Part shown: positions 53,892 to 63,495 of the stretch, piece by piece
How the letters are laid out: each line of letters starts with the position of its first letter
How positions within the stretch are numbered: position 1 is the stretch's first letter
Assembly (NCBI RefSeq): GCF_001038485.1
Contig: NZ_LDUE01000055.1
Location: 124,001 to 188,000, forward strand
Reading direction: 5' to 3'
Length of the DNA stretch: 64,000 bases
Source of the DNA: Ornithinibacillus californiensis
GTDB taxonomy: Bacteria > Bacillota > Bacilli > Bacillales > Amphibacillaceae
The notes under the pieces: model-generated
Databases searched by the model: none
The model's input: the letters and a program-made list of their open reading frames with translations, nothing else
What the model was told of the DNA's origin: nothing
Program-made: the position numbers and the translations under genes

Positions 53892-54241
53892 GAAGCCACC
53901 CCCAATGTTTCTAACGCAAACGTTTCATTCTCCTCTAGTCGTATAATCTTAAACATGCCTGACATTTCAAACAAACGTTTGATTGAATGTGGTATAGAAC
54001 AAACAACCATTTGTCCTCCCAACTGCAATACTTCCTTATATCGACCTAAGACTACACCTAGCCCTGAACTATCCATAAAACTAACCTGCTCCAAGTTCAA
54101 TATTACATGTTTCACTGGATTATGATAAAGCATGTTTTTCCACTCATCACGCAGTGCTTCCGCTTCATGATGATCTAATTCTCCAGCTAAACGAACAATA
54201 AGTATGTCTTCTTTTACTTCAAATGAAAATTCTAGACCCAT
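53888..54241 (-). CDS. spoIIAA: SpoIIAA, anti-anti-sigma factor
   Basis: 117 residues from the ATG at 54239-54241, behind AAGGAGG. STAS domain; the phospho-acceptor region [15 protein letters not shown] has Ser58. Unphosphorylated SpoIIAA frees SigF in the forespore after SpoIIE acts. First gene of the spoIIA operon, with a SigH-like promoter just upstream and possible read-through from dacF. Confidence 0.97.
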   Translation of the reverse strand: MGLEFSFEVKEDILIVRLAGELDHHEAEALRDEWKNMLYHNPVKHVILNLEQVSFMDSSGLGVVLGRYKEVLQLGGQMVVCSIPHSIKRLFEMSGMFKIIRLEENETFALETLGVAS

Positions 54242-54272
54242 TTTAATCCTCCTTACATCCTTATGTAAGTAC

Positions 54273-54302
54273 AATTCGTGATGAAATGGGTAAAATCCTT
54301 CC
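54273..54302 (-). promoter_or_regulatory. SigH-like promoter of the spoIIA operon
   Basis: On the minus strand AAGGATTT (54293-54300) is followed at SigH-type spacing by CGAATT (GAATT at 54273-54277). It resembles the RnAGGAWWW and RnnGAAT elements used by the B. subtilis spoIIA promoter, and lies about 30-60 bp upstream of spoIIAA. Confidence 0.55.
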
Positions 54303-54344
54303 TAGTAGACAAAAGAGGCTAAATTCTTACCAAACTAGAAAAAA

Positions 54345-55526
54345 TTAGTCATTCTTCGACAACTTTTGTATGGATCGTTTAAATAAGGCAAAGACAGACG
54401 CTTTGTCCAGGTCTTCTTTTATAACTAAAGGTGTTTCTGAAATTAATTGATCACCATTCTTCACTTGAAGTATTCCTACCTCATCCCCTCTTTTCAAAGG
54501 TAACTCGATCGTATTTAACTTCACAGAGGTCGTTAATTTATCAATTGCTTCCCCTTTTTTAAACACTGTACTAATGGATTGTGAAGCAACAACATCTACA
54601 TGACGTTTCTCAGCTTTCAATAAATTTAGTTCGGTTATTGGTTGATCCTTATCAAAAAGCTTTTTCGTTTCATATGTGTTAAACGCATAATCTAACATAT
54701 TTGATACGGTTGCATTTCTTTCTTTCGGAGTTTCTACGCCCATTACAACAGCCACAACTCGCATATCGCCTTTTTTGGCTGTAGCTGTCAAGCAATACTT
54801 TGCTTCATTAGTGAATCCTGTTTTCAAGCCATCAACACCAGGATAAAATCGAACTAGTTTATTGGTATTTACTAACCAGAATTCGTCTTCTGTCCCTTTA
54901 CGTAAGTAATCTTCATAAATAGATGTATAGTTTGTTATGGATTCATAGCTTAATAATTCTTTTGCCATCATGGCCATATCATAAGCAGTACTAAAATGAT
55001 TATCTGCCGGTAAACCAGATGCATTTTGGAACTGAGTATTTTTCAACCCTAATTCCTTGGCCTTATCATTCATCTTTTTGACAAAGCCCTCTTCACTTCC
55101 AGCAATTCTCTCTGCCAGGGCCACACTCGCATCGTTCGCGGAAGCGACAGCAATCCCTTTCAACAAATCCTCTACTTTCATTTCTTCGCCGGCTTCTAAG
55201 AAGATTTGAGAACCACCCATTGATGCAGCATTCTCACTAATACGTATCATTTCATCCTTTTTTAAGGAACCTTTCTCTAATTCTTCCATGATTAATAGAA
55301 GCGTCATCACCTTTGTCATACTAGCGGGTGGCAACTTCTCGTGCGCTTGCTTTTCAAACAGTATCTTACCTGTATCTCTTTCGATTAAAATGCCGGATTT
55401 AGCATCGGGAGCTAGATCAAATGTCTCTTCTTTTGGTGACTGATTATTCTCTTCAGCCACTACCGTTATCGTAAATAAGGAACATACGAAAAATAGTAAA
55501 CTAATCATCAGAACATATTTTTTCAT
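54345..55526 (-). CDS. dacF: DacF, sporulation D-alanyl-D-alanine carboxypeptidase
   Basis: 393 residues. Signal peptide about 1-24. Active site S69-M-T-K72 (SxxK), SAN in ASANDASVALAE (about 128-130), and KTG in DGLKTGFTNE (about 225-227); a C-terminal beta domain and amphipathic tail close the protein. DacF lowers cross-linking of the cortex together with DacB and is made in the forespore. GGAGG before the ATG. It lies just upstream of spoIIAA, as in B. subtilis, where a dacF-spoIIA transcript is made late. Confidence 0.96.
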   Translation of the reverse strand: MKKYVLMISLLFFVCSLFTITVVAEENNQSPKEETFDLAPDAKSGILIERDTGKILFEKQAHEKLPPASMTKVMTLLLIMEELEKGSLKKDEMIRISENAASMGGSQIFLEAGEEMKVEDLLKGIAVASANDASVALAERIAGSEEGFVKKMNDKAKELGLKNTQFQNASGLPADNHFSTAYDMAMMAKELLSYESITNYTSIYEDYLRKGTEDEFWLVNTNKLVRFYPGVDGLKTGFTNEAKYCLTATAKKGDMRVVAVVMGVETPKERNATVSNMLDYAFNTYETKKLFDKDQPITELNLLKAEKRHVDVVASQSISTVFKKGEAIDKLTTSVKLNTIELPLKRGDEVGILQVKNGDQLISETPLVIKEDLDKASVFALFKRSIQKLSKND

Positions 55527-55615
55527 CTTGTATAACCTCCAGCAATCAATATAACTTTAGGATTACCAAAATTAAACAGTTTTATAAGTTAATAATAGAT
55601 AATTTATTAACAATT

Positions 55616-55652
55616 AAAAAAGGAAGTATTTCTTATAGAAACACTCCCTTTT
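55616..55652 (-). terminator. Terminator after pdp
   Basis: AAAAAGGAAGTATTTCT (55616-55632) / AGAAACACTCCCTTTTT (55636-55652), two G-T type mismatches. On the minus strand it is followed by AATTG after a run of T in the stem. It separates the nucleoside genes from dacF. Confidence 0.8.
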
Positions 55653-55657
55653 TATTA

Positions 55658-56962
55658 CTATTCTGTTATCGTCCCATAGATAAGTTTTGGTGCTTCCACC
55701 ATATCCTTGGAAATAATAATACTGGATTTAATTAGGTCAATTACAGGCTCTACGTGTTCAATATTGGTGTGAAGTGTAAGGAGCAACTCTCCAACCTGCA
55801 CTGAATCTCCAACTTTTTTATGTAGTAAAATACCTGCTGAAAGATCAATTTCTGATTCTTTTGTAGCTCTTCCTGCACCTAACATCATTGCTGCTGTTCC
55901 AATTTGATCAGCAATAATAGTTTGAACTGCTCCCGATTGCTCAGCAGTAATGTCGATTTGCTTGTTGGCTTTAGGTAGCAAGTCTGTATTATCTATTACA
56001 GATGGGTCGCCACCTTGTGACGCAAGGAAGGTTTTAAAATGTTCGTAAGCTTTCCCATTAGCAATATTTTCTTCTAACATGCTTCTTGCTTCCTCAATAC
56101 TAGAGGCTTTTTCCGCTAACACGACCATTTGACTACCTAAGACTAAACATAATTCGGTTAAATCTTTCGGTCCTTTTCCTTGTAACGTGTCAATTGCCTC
56201 TTTTACTTCCAAGGAATTTCCGATTGCGAATCCTAATGGTTGACTCATGTCTGATATAACTGCCATTGTATTTCTTCCAACTTGATTTCCTATAGAAACC
56301 ATAGCTTTTGCCAATTCCTTTGCATCATCTATTTCTTTCATGAATGCTCCCGCACCAGTCTTTACATCTAAAACAATCGCATCCGCTCCTGAAGCAATTT
56401 TCTTACTCATTATGGAACTAGCAATTAATGGTATAGAGTTCACAGTAGCAGTAACATCACGAAGACTGTATAGCTTTTTGTCTGCGGGTGTTAGGTTCCC
56501 TGTTTGGCCAATTACAGATACTTTATTCTTATTAACCAAATCAATGAATTCTTCATTACTTATCTCGGTGTGAAAGCCAGGTACTGATTCTAATTTATCT
56601 ATTGTACCACCAGTATGTCCAAGTCCTCGACCACTCATTTTAGCAACTGGAGCACCGACTGATGCCACAAGCGGAGCAAGTACTAGAGTAGTTGTATCTC
56701 CAACACCACCTGTTGAGTGCTTATCAACCTTAATACCAGATATTGGAGAAAGATCAATTTGATCTCCAGATTCAACCATTGCCTTTGTTAGGGTTGCTCT
56801 TTCTTTCTCATTCATATCTTGAAAGTAAATAGCCATCATTAGAGCACTCACTTGATAATCAGGAATATCTCCTTTTGTATAGCCAGTAATGAAGAAGTAT
56901 ATTTCTTCTTCAGTTAATTCCTTTCCGTCCCGTTTCTTCTCAATGATGTCATACATTCTCAT
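55658..56962 (-). CDS. pdp: Pyrimidine-nucleoside phosphorylase
   Basis: 434 residues. It splits uridine, thymidine and deoxyuridine with phosphate. The family signature [10 protein letters not shown] is at 81-90, with the phosphate/substrate stretch [12 protein letters not shown] near 107-118 and [10 protein letters not shown] near 199-208. AAGGAGG precedes the first ATG. It lies between punA and dacF; in B. subtilis pdp is in a separate operon, so its inclusion here completes a purine/pyrimidine nucleoside salvage unit with deoB and punA. Confidence 0.96.
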   Translation of the reverse strand: MRMYDIIEKKRDGKELTEEEIYFFITGYTKGDIPDYQVSALMMAIYFQDMNEKERATLTKAMVESGDQIDLSPISGIKVDKHSTGGVGDTTTLVLAPLVASVGAPVAKMSGRGLGHTGGTIDKLESVPGFHTEISNEEFIDLVNKNKVSVIGQTGNLTPADKKLYSLRDVTATVNSIPLIASSIMSKKIASGADAIVLDVKTGAGAFMKEIDDAKELAKAMVSIGNQVGRNTMAVISDMSQPLGFAIGNSLEVKEAIDTLQGKGPKDLTELCLVLGSQMVVLAEKASSIEEARSMLEENIANGKAYEHFKTFLASQGGDPSVIDNTDLLPKANKQIDITAEQSGAVQTIIADQIGTAAMMLGAGRATKESEIDLSAGILLHKKVGDSVQVGELLLTLHTNIEHVEPVIDLIKSSIIISKDMVEAPKLIYGTITE

Positions 56963-56979
56963 GACTACACCTCCTTAGG

Positions 56980-57801
56980 TTAAAATGACAACGTCTGTAC
57001 AATTTTTTTAACAAATTGAAGAAAATCTTGCTTTACTTTGTTCGTAGTATCAATTACTTCATCGTGTGTAAGGGGTTGGTCAAGTATACCAGCAGCCATA
57101 TTAGAGATACATGAAATTCCAAGAACCCTCATATTTGCATGATTTGCAACCATTACCTCTGGAACCGTGGACATCCCTACAGCATCACCACCCCAAGTTC
57201 TTAACATGCGAATCTCTGCTGGAGTTTCATAGGCAGGACCAGTGTTCCCTACATATACCCCTTTTTGTACTTGTAGGCCCAAGTCATTTGCAGCCATTAA
57301 TGCATTTTCGATATAAGCTTTATCAAAAGCAGATGACATATCTGGAAAACGTGCTCCCATCTGTTCATCGTTTGGACCGATTAGAGGGCTAGTTCCCATA
57401 TTGTTGATTTGGTCTGTAATTATCATTAAATCCCCTGGATTGAAACTCTCATTAATACCGCCAGCAGCGTTAGTAACAATAAGAGATGTTATCCCAAGTT
57501 CTTTCATCACTCGAATTGGAAACGTTACTTGTTGCATTGTATAGCCTTCATAAAAGTGAAAACGACCTTGCATGGCAAGAACTTGTTTACCTTCTAGTTC
57601 ACCTACGACTAACTGACCTTTATGGCCAGAAACAGTAGATTCTGGAAAATGAGGTATCTCGTTATATGGAATAACGACAGGATTCTGTATCTCGTCTGCT
57701 AACACGCCTAATCCAGAACCAAGAACTAAACCAATCACAGGTTTATTTTTTAACTTTTCTTCAATATATTGACTAGCTTCTTTAATCATTGAATATTCCA
57801 T
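56980..57801 (-). CDS. punA: Purine-nucleoside phosphorylase (PupG type)
   Basis: 273 residues. It releases guanine/hypoxanthine from their nucleosides. LGSGLG (about 27-32), GRFHFYEGY (about 79-87), TNAAGGIN (about 110-117) and VGMSTVPEVMVANH (about 205-218) are the PNP family motifs of the trimeric type. GGAGAG precedes the ATG. It follows deoB by 15 nt. Confidence 0.96.
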   Translation of the reverse strand: MEYSMIKEASQYIEEKLKNKPVIGLVLGSGLGVLADEIQNPVVIPYNEIPHFPESTVSGHKGQLVVGELEGKQVLAMQGRFHFYEGYTMQQVTFPIRVMKELGITSLIVTNAAGGINESFNPGDLMIITDQINNMGTSPLIGPNDEQMGARFPDMSSAFDKAYIENALMAANDLGLQVQKGVYVGNTGPAYETPAEIRMLRTWGGDAVGMSTVPEVMVANHANMRVLGISCISNMAAGILDQPLTHDEVIDTTNKVKQDFLQFVKKIVQTLSF

Positions 57802-57816
57802 CTGAATCTCTCCTAA

Positions 57817-58992
57817 TTAAATCTCATTTAAAAAACTTATTCCATGTGCGGGTAAGGCAACATTGAAATTATCGGCAATCGTTGCGCCGATGTCTGCAAA
57901 TGTTTTTCTTATTGGTAATTCCTTACCTGTATTAATACCTTTATAATGTACAAGTAGTGGTACATATTCACGAGTATGGTCTGTGCCATGATGTACCGGG
58001 TCATTACCATGATCAGCAGTAATAATTAATAAATCATCGTCTTTTAGTTTGTTTAGTACTTCCGGAAGTCTAGCATCATATGCCTCTAAAGCTTCCCCGT
58101 ATCCTTGAGGGTCTCGGCGGTGGCCATATTTGGCATCAAAATCAACAAGATTTAAGAAGCTGATTCCATTAAAGTCCAAATCCATTGAGTCCACTAATTT
58201 CGTCATGCCGTCATCATTATCTACTGTACGAATAGATTTGGTAACACCTTCACCGTCATAAATATCTGAGATTTTTCCAATTGCAATAACATCGAACTTT
58301 TCATCCTTTAATGTATTCATCACTGTCTTACCAAAAGGCTTAAGTGCATAATCATGACGGTTAGAAGTACGTTCAAAAGCACCTGGTTTACCTAAAAAAG
58401 GTCGAGCAATAACTCTCCCTACCATATACTTTTCATCTAAAGTAAGTTCTCGGGCAATCTCACAAATTCGATATTGTTCTTCAATTGGAATAACTTCCTC
58501 ATGCGCGGCAATTTGTAACACAGAATCAGCTGATGTATAGACTATAAGTGCTCCTGTTTGCAAATGTTCTGGGCCAAGTTCATCTAAAATCGCAGTCCCT
58601 GAAGCCGGCTTATTACCAATAACTTTACGGCCCGTCTTACTTTCTAATTCCTGAATTAATTCATCAGGAAAACCGTCAGGAAAAGTTTGAAAAGGAGTAT
58701 CGATGTGAAGTCCCATAATCTCCCAATGACCTGTCATCGTATCTTTTCCATTCGATGCTTCTTGCATCTTTGTATAATGTGCCTTAGGGGTTACCTTTTT
58801 TTCAATTCCTTTAATTTCTCTTATATTACTTAGTCCTAGTTCACCCATATTTGGCATATGTAAGCCATTCATATGTTCAGCAATATGTCCTAACGTATCA
58901 GCACCTATGTCATTAAATTTATCAGCATCTGGCGCTTCGCCAATACCAACTGAATCCATGACTATTAAAAAAACGCGATTAAATTTACTCAT
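57817..58992 (-). CDS. deoB: Phosphopentomutase
   Basis: 391 residues. It interconverts (deoxy)ribose-1-phosphate and 5-phosphate, linking nucleoside breakdown to sugar metabolism. The alkaline-phosphatase fold metal sites are visible: [13 protein letters not shown] (D13), [11 protein letters not shown] (nucleophile Thr about 86), [11 protein letters not shown] and [19 protein letters not shown] near the C-terminus. GGAGG precedes the ATG. First gene of deoB-punA-pdp (drm in B. subtilis). Confidence 0.97.
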   Translation of the reverse strand: MSKFNRVFLIVMDSVGIGEAPDADKFNDIGADTLGHIAEHMNGLHMPNMGELGLSNIREIKGIEKKVTPKAHYTKMQEASNGKDTMTGHWEIMGLHIDTPFQTFPDGFPDELIQELESKTGRKVIGNKPASGTAILDELGPEHLQTGALIVYTSADSVLQIAAHEEVIPIEEQYRICEIARELTLDEKYMVGRVIARPFLGKPGAFERTSNRHDYALKPFGKTVMNTLKDEKFDVIAIGKISDIYDGEGVTKSIRTVDNDDGMTKLVDSMDLDFNGISFLNLVDFDAKYGHRRDPQGYGEALEAYDARLPEVLNKLKDDDLLIITADHGNDPVHHGTDHTREYVPLLVHYKGINTGKELPIRKTFADIGATIADNFNVALPAHGISFLNEI

Positions 58993-59089
58993 ATTTAAAA
59001 CCTCCCAATCTTATGTTGTCTATTTTCCAGAGAAATATAGACATAAACCGAAAAATAGGATGTCAGACAACTTTTTCGAAAAAAGAAAT

Positions 59090-59980
59090 CTATGCACGTG
59101 GATGATATGATTTATACATATCTTTTAATCTTGTTTTCGTAACATGTGTATAGATTTGAGTCGTTGAAATATCTGAATGCCCTAACATTTCTTGTACGGC
59201 ACGTAAATCCGCACCATTTTCTAGTAAATGTGTTGCGAATGAATGTCTAAGTGTATGTGGTGTTATCTCTTTTGTGATATTTGCTTCAGTTGCTAATTTT
59301 TTAAGTATTTTCCAAAACCCTTGTCTTGTCATTGGTCTACCGTGTTGATTTAAGAATAGTATATTCTCATCTCTATTCTTTTTTAATAGATTACGTCTAG
59401 CATATTTCAAATAATCTTCTATCGCTTTTTGTGCTACATCCCCTAGAGGTACTATCCTTTCCTTAGATCCTTTACCAAAGCATCGTACAAATCCCATCGT
59501 TAAGTGTAAATCTTCTGTTTTTAACGAAATAAGTTCACTCACTCTGAGTCCGGTAGCGTAAATTAGTTCGAGCATTGCTTTGTTTCGGATACTCAAAGGA
59601 GAGTTCCCTTTAATTTCTAGTAGCTTGTCTACATCAGCAATAGATAAAACATCAGGTAATTTTCTCTCTTTTTTTGGTGTTTCAATATGTAAGGTTGCAT
59701 CATGTTTTACTACTTCTTCACGTAGTAAAAAATGGTGAAACTGACGAATGGAAGATATTGATCTTGCAATAGTAGCTGCTGATTTCCCTTCATCTCTTAA
59801 CTTGTACAAGAAATGAATGATGTCAGTTCGATTAACCTCATTCCATGAGGTGTGTTCCTCTGATTGGATGCTTTCTGTGTATCTTTGTAAATCTCTCTTG
59901 TATGATTTCAATGTATTATCGGATAAACCCCGTTCGACTTGCAGATAATGAAAAAAATCATTATACGCATGATTTAGCAT
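59090..59980 (-). CDS. xerD: XerD, tyrosine recombinase for chromosome dimer resolution
   Basis: 296 residues. N-terminal SAM-like domain (about 1-85) and catalytic domain with R146 (GLRVSEL), Lys in [11 protein letters not shown] (170-173), H242/R245 (HTLRHSF), H268 (LGHSD) and nucleophile Y277 (TQIYTHV). With XerC/CodV it resolves dimers at dif. It follows yqzK by 3 nt. Also known as RipX in B. subtilis. Confidence 0.96.
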   Translation of the reverse strand: MLNHAYNDFFHYLQVERGLSDNTLKSYKRDLQRYTESIQSEEHTSWNEVNRTDIIHFLYKLRDEGKSAATIARSISSIRQFHHFLLREEVVKHDATLHIETPKKERKLPDVLSIADVDKLLEIKGNSPLSIRNKAMLELIYATGLRVSELISLKTEDLHLTMGFVRCFGKGSKERIVPLGDVAQKAIEDYLKYARRNLLKKNRDENILFLNQHGRPMTRQGFWKILKKLATEANITKEITPHTLRHSFATHLLENGADLRAVQEMLGHSDISTTQIYTHVTKTRLKDMYKSYHPRA

Positions 59981-59983
59981 TCT

Positions 59984-60190
59984 CTACTCCCCTAATCGAA
60001 AAAAGATATTTAAACGATCGACAAAACTTTGTTCATTATTGAATACTTTAACAGATGGACCTTCTGGTGTGTCATATCGATGAAACTGTTCATATTCGGA
60101 ATGCATGACCTGTAACCCAAAGTAAAATAGGCATGTACATGCAACAAATAATACAAATACCTTCACTGTATCCCATACCATCTTTTTCAT
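59984..60190 (-). CDS. yqzK: YqzK-like small membrane protein (DUF4227)
   Basis: 68 residues with one N-terminal membrane helix (about 8-27) and an outer tail (HRYDTPEGPSVKVFN). It matches DUF4227/YqzK, which precedes xerD in Bacillaceae. Function unknown. GGAGAA lies before the ATG; translation is coupled to xerD. Confidence 0.82.
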   Translation of the reverse strand: MKKMVWDTVKVFVLFVACTCLFYFGLQVMHSEYEQFHRYDTPEGPSVKVFNNEQSFVDRLNIFFRLGE

Positions 60191-60332
60191 ATGGCAATTC
60201 TCCTTTAATAATGATTCATATTAAAAGATATGCCAAAAAAGATTCACTTTATACCTACTAGAAAGCTAGTCCCATATTTTTCTGGTGGACTACCTCTATT
60301 TTACACTAATTAGCATGCGATGAAAAATAAAT

Positions 60333-60360
60333 AATGCCTTCTCTTTTTTGAAAAGGCATT
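60333..60360 (-). terminator. Terminator after fur
   Basis: AATGCCTT (60333-60340) / AAGGCATT (60353-60360), long loop. On the minus strand it is followed by ATTTATTTTTC. It is a few bases past the fur stop and before yqzK. Confidence 0.7.
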
Positions 60361-60364
60361 TACA

Positions 60365-60823
60365 TTAAGGTGCAGTTTCAACAGCTGCTTTTTGACATAT
60401 TTTACATAGACCGTGGAAAGTCAATCGGTGATCTTGTACTTGAAATCCCCATTCAGATTCTACTATTTTCTCTACATCCCCAAGTAAGTCATCCATGATT
60501 TCTTCAACCGAACCACATTCAATGCAAACAAGATGATGGTGAAAGTGTTCGGCTCCTTCTTTGCGTAGATCGTATCTGGAGACGCCATCGCCAAAGTTAA
60601 TTTTATCAATTATTTTTAGTTCTGATAATAATTCCAACTTACGATAAACCGTAGCTAAACCAATTTCAGGAGCTTTTTCTTTTACTAATAAATAGATATC
60701 CTCAGCACTCAAATGGTCTGCTTCACGTTCCAGCAATACTCGTACAGTGGCTTCACGTTGTGGAGTCAGCTTATAGCTTTGTGCATGAAGTTGTTTCTTA
60801 ATACGATCAATTCGATGTTCCAT
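60365..60823 (-). CDS. fur: Fur-family metal-dependent repressor
   Basis: 152 residues from the ATG at 60821-60823 (GGAGGAG upstream). N-terminal winged helix with recognition helix IGLATVYRKLELL (about 54-66). Zinc and metal-binding residues: HFHHHLVCIEC (about 93-103, C100 and C103) and CKIC near the end. Place before xerD/deoB and sequence support Fur proper (iron) rather than PerR or Zur, but metal choice cannot be proven from sequence. Confidence 0.93.
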   Translation of the reverse strand: MEHRIDRIKKQLHAQSYKLTPQREATVRVLLEREADHLSAEDIYLLVKEKAPEIGLATVYRKLELLSELKIIDKINFGDGVSRYDLRKEGAEHFHHHLVCIECGSVEEIMDDLLGDVEKIVESEWGFQVQDHRLTFHGLCKICQKAAVETAP

Positions 60824-60911
60824 GGCGATCTCCTCCCTCATATCCCATCTTTATTATATGCACACGAATAATGCGTGTCAAAGCTTAAATGTTGTAAAAT
60901 CTTTTTCGTTA

Positions 60912-61559
60912 CTATTTCGTGACATATAATGATTTTATATAGGAAACCATCGCTTCATTTGCAATATAAGCCTCTATTAGTGCTGGAACAATAGAAATAA
61001 GAAGTAAGGCAGCAAAAACGGATACATATTTAATTAACGGATTTAATACAGGTCGTGAAAATGAGCCTTTTCTTGAAAATAATTTATTCAACAAACTAAG
61101 TGTAAATATCATCGATAAACTTCCTGCTACGACATAAATTGGTATAACTAATATGTTTTGAGGAGCTATTGAAAATGTTGCAAGTATAAACCCATTAAAA
61201 CCAAGTTGGTTAACAATAAAGCCAACAGAGAACCCCACTACTAAACCTTTTAGAAAAATTAAAACCCAAACAACCGGTAAACCGATAACCGATAGTCCTA
61301 ATATAAATAATAACAACAAATATTTCGCGTGATAGAAGAAACTTTCTTTTACGATTTCGTTACTATTTATTGTATTTTCATTTGTCAAATAACCAAAAAA
61401 TCGTTCTAGATAAAAGAATAAGTCTGTTCTCTGGCCGACTCCCATGCTATTTACTACAATTGCTCCAAAAATAATGCCTGTTAGGAATAATATTATCATA
61501 AATACATAGATAGTTGCGTGAGTTTTTAAGTGGTCCATTACTAGTGTTCGGTTGTTCAT
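60912..61559 (-). CDS. spoIIM: SpoIIM, stage II sporulation membrane protein
   Basis: 215 residues, five membrane helices. SpoIIM with SpoIID and SpoIIP forms the peptidoglycan-degrading engulfment machine in the mother cell. The loop GLPVVWVLIFLKGLVVGFSVGF and SIAPQNILVIPIYV are typical. GGAGG before the ATG. Between fur and an endonuclease Q gene, as in B. subtilis. Confidence 0.95.
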   Translation of the reverse strand: MNNRTLVMDHLKTHATIYVFMIILFLTGIIFGAIVVNSMGVGQRTDLFFYLERFFGYLTNENTINSNEIVKESFFYHAKYLLLLFILGLSVIGLPVVWVLIFLKGLVVGFSVGFIVNQLGFNGFILATFSIAPQNILVIPIYVVAGSLSMIFTLSLLNKLFSRKGSFSRPVLNPLIKYVSVFAALLLISIVPALIEAYIANEAMVSYIKSLYVTK

Positions 61560-61660
61560 TGGAATCCTCCATTCACTCTATTATGTCTATATTAGAAGGT
61601 ATGAAGAATTCCTGTTAAACATTCCTATCGAATCTATCTTTTTAAATCATTTTAATTGAT

Positions 61661-62830
61661 TTAACTCTCTGATACACTTCCATACTTTCCACCACCACCG
61701 GCTGTAATTGCCAGCTTTCCTTCTCTCATTTGTATGATTAAATTTGCGAGATGTTCCGGTACGACTTCTACTAATAGATCATAAGGCACATGATGGATGA
61801 TGTTCATTTCTGTTTGAAACTTCTCTAATAATTTCGTATATGTTTTTGGTCCAAGCTTCGGTAAATACTCTAAAGGTACTTGATATAAGTATGGTGGTCG
61901 CCCCTTTGATTCACCTTCAGAATCTGCAAGCTCTTTAATTCGATCTGCTACACCTTTTACAATTTTCTTTGACCTACAATTATCACAAATAGACGCATCG
62001 GGGGCCAAATAGTGCAGGCATTTGTCGCAAACTGTTCGATGATATTTACCTAACTGTGGGTTCATTCCAAAGTTACGGATTATTTTTCTTCCTTCAACCT
62101 GATGTAACGCATAATTGAACTCTTTAAACGAGGGTTCCTCCATGAGAATCTCCTGATACTCTCTACCAATTTTAGCTAATGAATGGGCATCAGAATTTGT
62201 AACATACGTATAAGAATGCAGTTCTTTGATTTGATCTGCCATAAAAGTATCTGAACTCAGTCCTAGTTCAATCCCATCTATCAAATCTGGATCTAAAACT
62301 TCTTCTAATGATTGTTTTACTCCCTTACCAAAGAGACTCTTATATGGTGTAAAAACATGCGCCGGAATAAAAATTCCTTCTAGTTCTTTTACTTTATATT
62401 GTAAGTCCTTCGCTGATCCATAATAACGTTGTGAACTAAGTGTTATATTTTTCATTCTAGTAACAAGCCACTCGGAGAGCTTTGCCATATGGCTTAAAGT
62501 TGGAAGAAAACAAAGCACGTGAATAGGTCCCTTACAGTTTTCGTCATAGACTTCTATTTCTGAGCCCAATATTAACGTAACTTCCTCAAACCGGATACCT
62601 CCATCTTCCAATTCATACGCCAGGCCCTGTTCAATAAGCTGCTTTAATTCCAGTTGAACATTAGGTGATTGGCAATCGATAACTCCTATTAGATTGATCC
62701 CTTTATTTCGGCCCGACTCTTTTAGTATATTCGTTATTGTTAAGCTCTTGGATGCTGTAATCTTTACTGGTTGATTAAAGATGTCTCTTCCTATATGGAT
62801 GTGCATATCAGCAAAATATGATGTTAACAT
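61661..62830 (-). CDS. yqxK: Endonuclease Q family protein (YqxK-like)
   Basis: 389 residues. PHP-type catalytic domain at the N-terminus (YFADMHIHIGRD with HxH; LILGSEIEVY; GLSSDTFMADQI; TNSDAHSLAKIGREY), then a zinc-finger segment CDKC..CDNC (about 268-286) and a helix-hairpin-helix-like LPKLGPKTYTKLL. EndoQ cuts 5' to deaminated bases (uracil, hypoxanthine) and is known in archaea and some Bacillales. It begins immediately after nudF. AGGAGC lies upstream. Confidence 0.9.
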   Translation of the reverse strand: MLTSYFADMHIHIGRDIFNQPVKITASKSLTITNILKESGRNKGINLIGVIDCQSPNVQLELKQLIEQGLAYELEDGGIRFEEVTLILGSEIEVYDENCKGPIHVLCFLPTLSHMAKLSEWLVTRMKNITLSSQRYYGSAKDLQYKVKELEGIFIPAHVFTPYKSLFGKGVKQSLEEVLDPDLIDGIELGLSSDTFMADQIKELHSYTYVTNSDAHSLAKIGREYQEILMEEPSFKEFNYALHQVEGRKIIRNFGMNPQLGKYHRTVCDKCLHYLAPDASICDNCRSKKIVKGVADRIKELADSEGESKGRPPYLYQVPLEYLPKLGPKTYTKLLEKFQTEMNIIHHVPYDLLVEVVPEHLANLIIQMREGKLAITAGGGGKYGSVSES

Positions 62831-63376
62831 TTATAACAGCTCCTGCATTTCTAAGTAAAGGACAGCATAGTTTGTTTTTGCATCATGTATCCGTAGTTCT
62901 TCTACCATCTGTTTTGCTTCTTCCAAAGTCACCTCTAAAATCTCCACAAACTCATCCTCATCCATTGATGGTGCTTCAACAAGCTTTTCTAACTCTTTTG
63001 CTACGTAGATATGCATTATTTCATCTGCAAAACCGGGAGAAGAATAGAACGACGTTAGTTTCGTAAGGCTCTTTGTTGTATATCCAGTCTCTTCCTCTAA
63101 CTCACGAACAGCAGTTTCCTGTGGGTCCTCCCCTGGCTCCAATTTTCCTGCTGGTATCTCTACTATTGATTTCTCCAAAGGCTTTCGGAACTGTTCAACA
63201 AGAACAATTTTCCCTTCTTTTGTCATCGGTATAACTGCGACAGCACCAGGATGTTTAATTATTTCTCTTGTAGATTGTTTTCCATTCGGTAGGGTGACCT
63301 CATCTACTTGTAGTTTAACTACTTTCCCGTCAAAAATCTTTACTGTATTGATCGTCTTTTCCTCAAATTTACTCAT
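62831..63376 (-). CDS. nudF: ADP-ribose pyrophosphatase, Nudix
   Basis: 181 residues from the ATG at 63374-63376 (AAGAGG about 9 nt upstream; an earlier ATG touches that site). The Nudix box G-x5-E-x7-REUxEExGxxx is present as GKLEPGEDPQETAVRELEEETGY (about 96-118). It hydrolyses ADP-ribose to AMP and ribose-5-phosphate. Its stop touches the ATG of the endonuclease Q gene, so they share a transcript. Confidence 0.95.
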   Translation of the reverse strand: MSKFEEKTINTVKIFDGKVVKLQVDEVTLPNGKQSTREIIKHPGAVAVIPMTKEGKIVLVEQFRKPLEKSIVEIPAGKLEPGEDPQETAVRELEEETGYTTKSLTKLTSFYSSPGFADEIMHIYVAKELEKLVEAPSMDEDEFVEILEVTLEEAKQMVEELRIHDAKTNYAVLYLEMQELL

Positions 63377-63445
63377 TACCTTCATCCTCTTATCATAATG
63401 GTTTCATTTTAGCATAAGCATTCTTTCGTGTTAATGACATACTAC

Positions 63446-63475
63446 TTGGCATTCTCGTTTAATTTACAATAAGAT
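63446..63475 (+). promoter_or_regulatory. Possible SigA promoter of the aldo/keto reductase gene
   Basis: TTGGCA (63446-63451), 18-nt spacer, TAAGAT (63470-63475), about 20 bp before the ATG at 63496. It lies in the short divergent gap with nudF. Confidence 0.4.
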
Positions 63476-63495
63476 AAATGTAGGAGGTTGATTAC

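Noticed and set aside
61560-61660. mciZ (FtsZ inhibitor peptide) near yqxK
   Set aside because: B. subtilis has mciZ close to these genes, but the gap here is too short and no matching frame is visible; nudF and yqxK abut.
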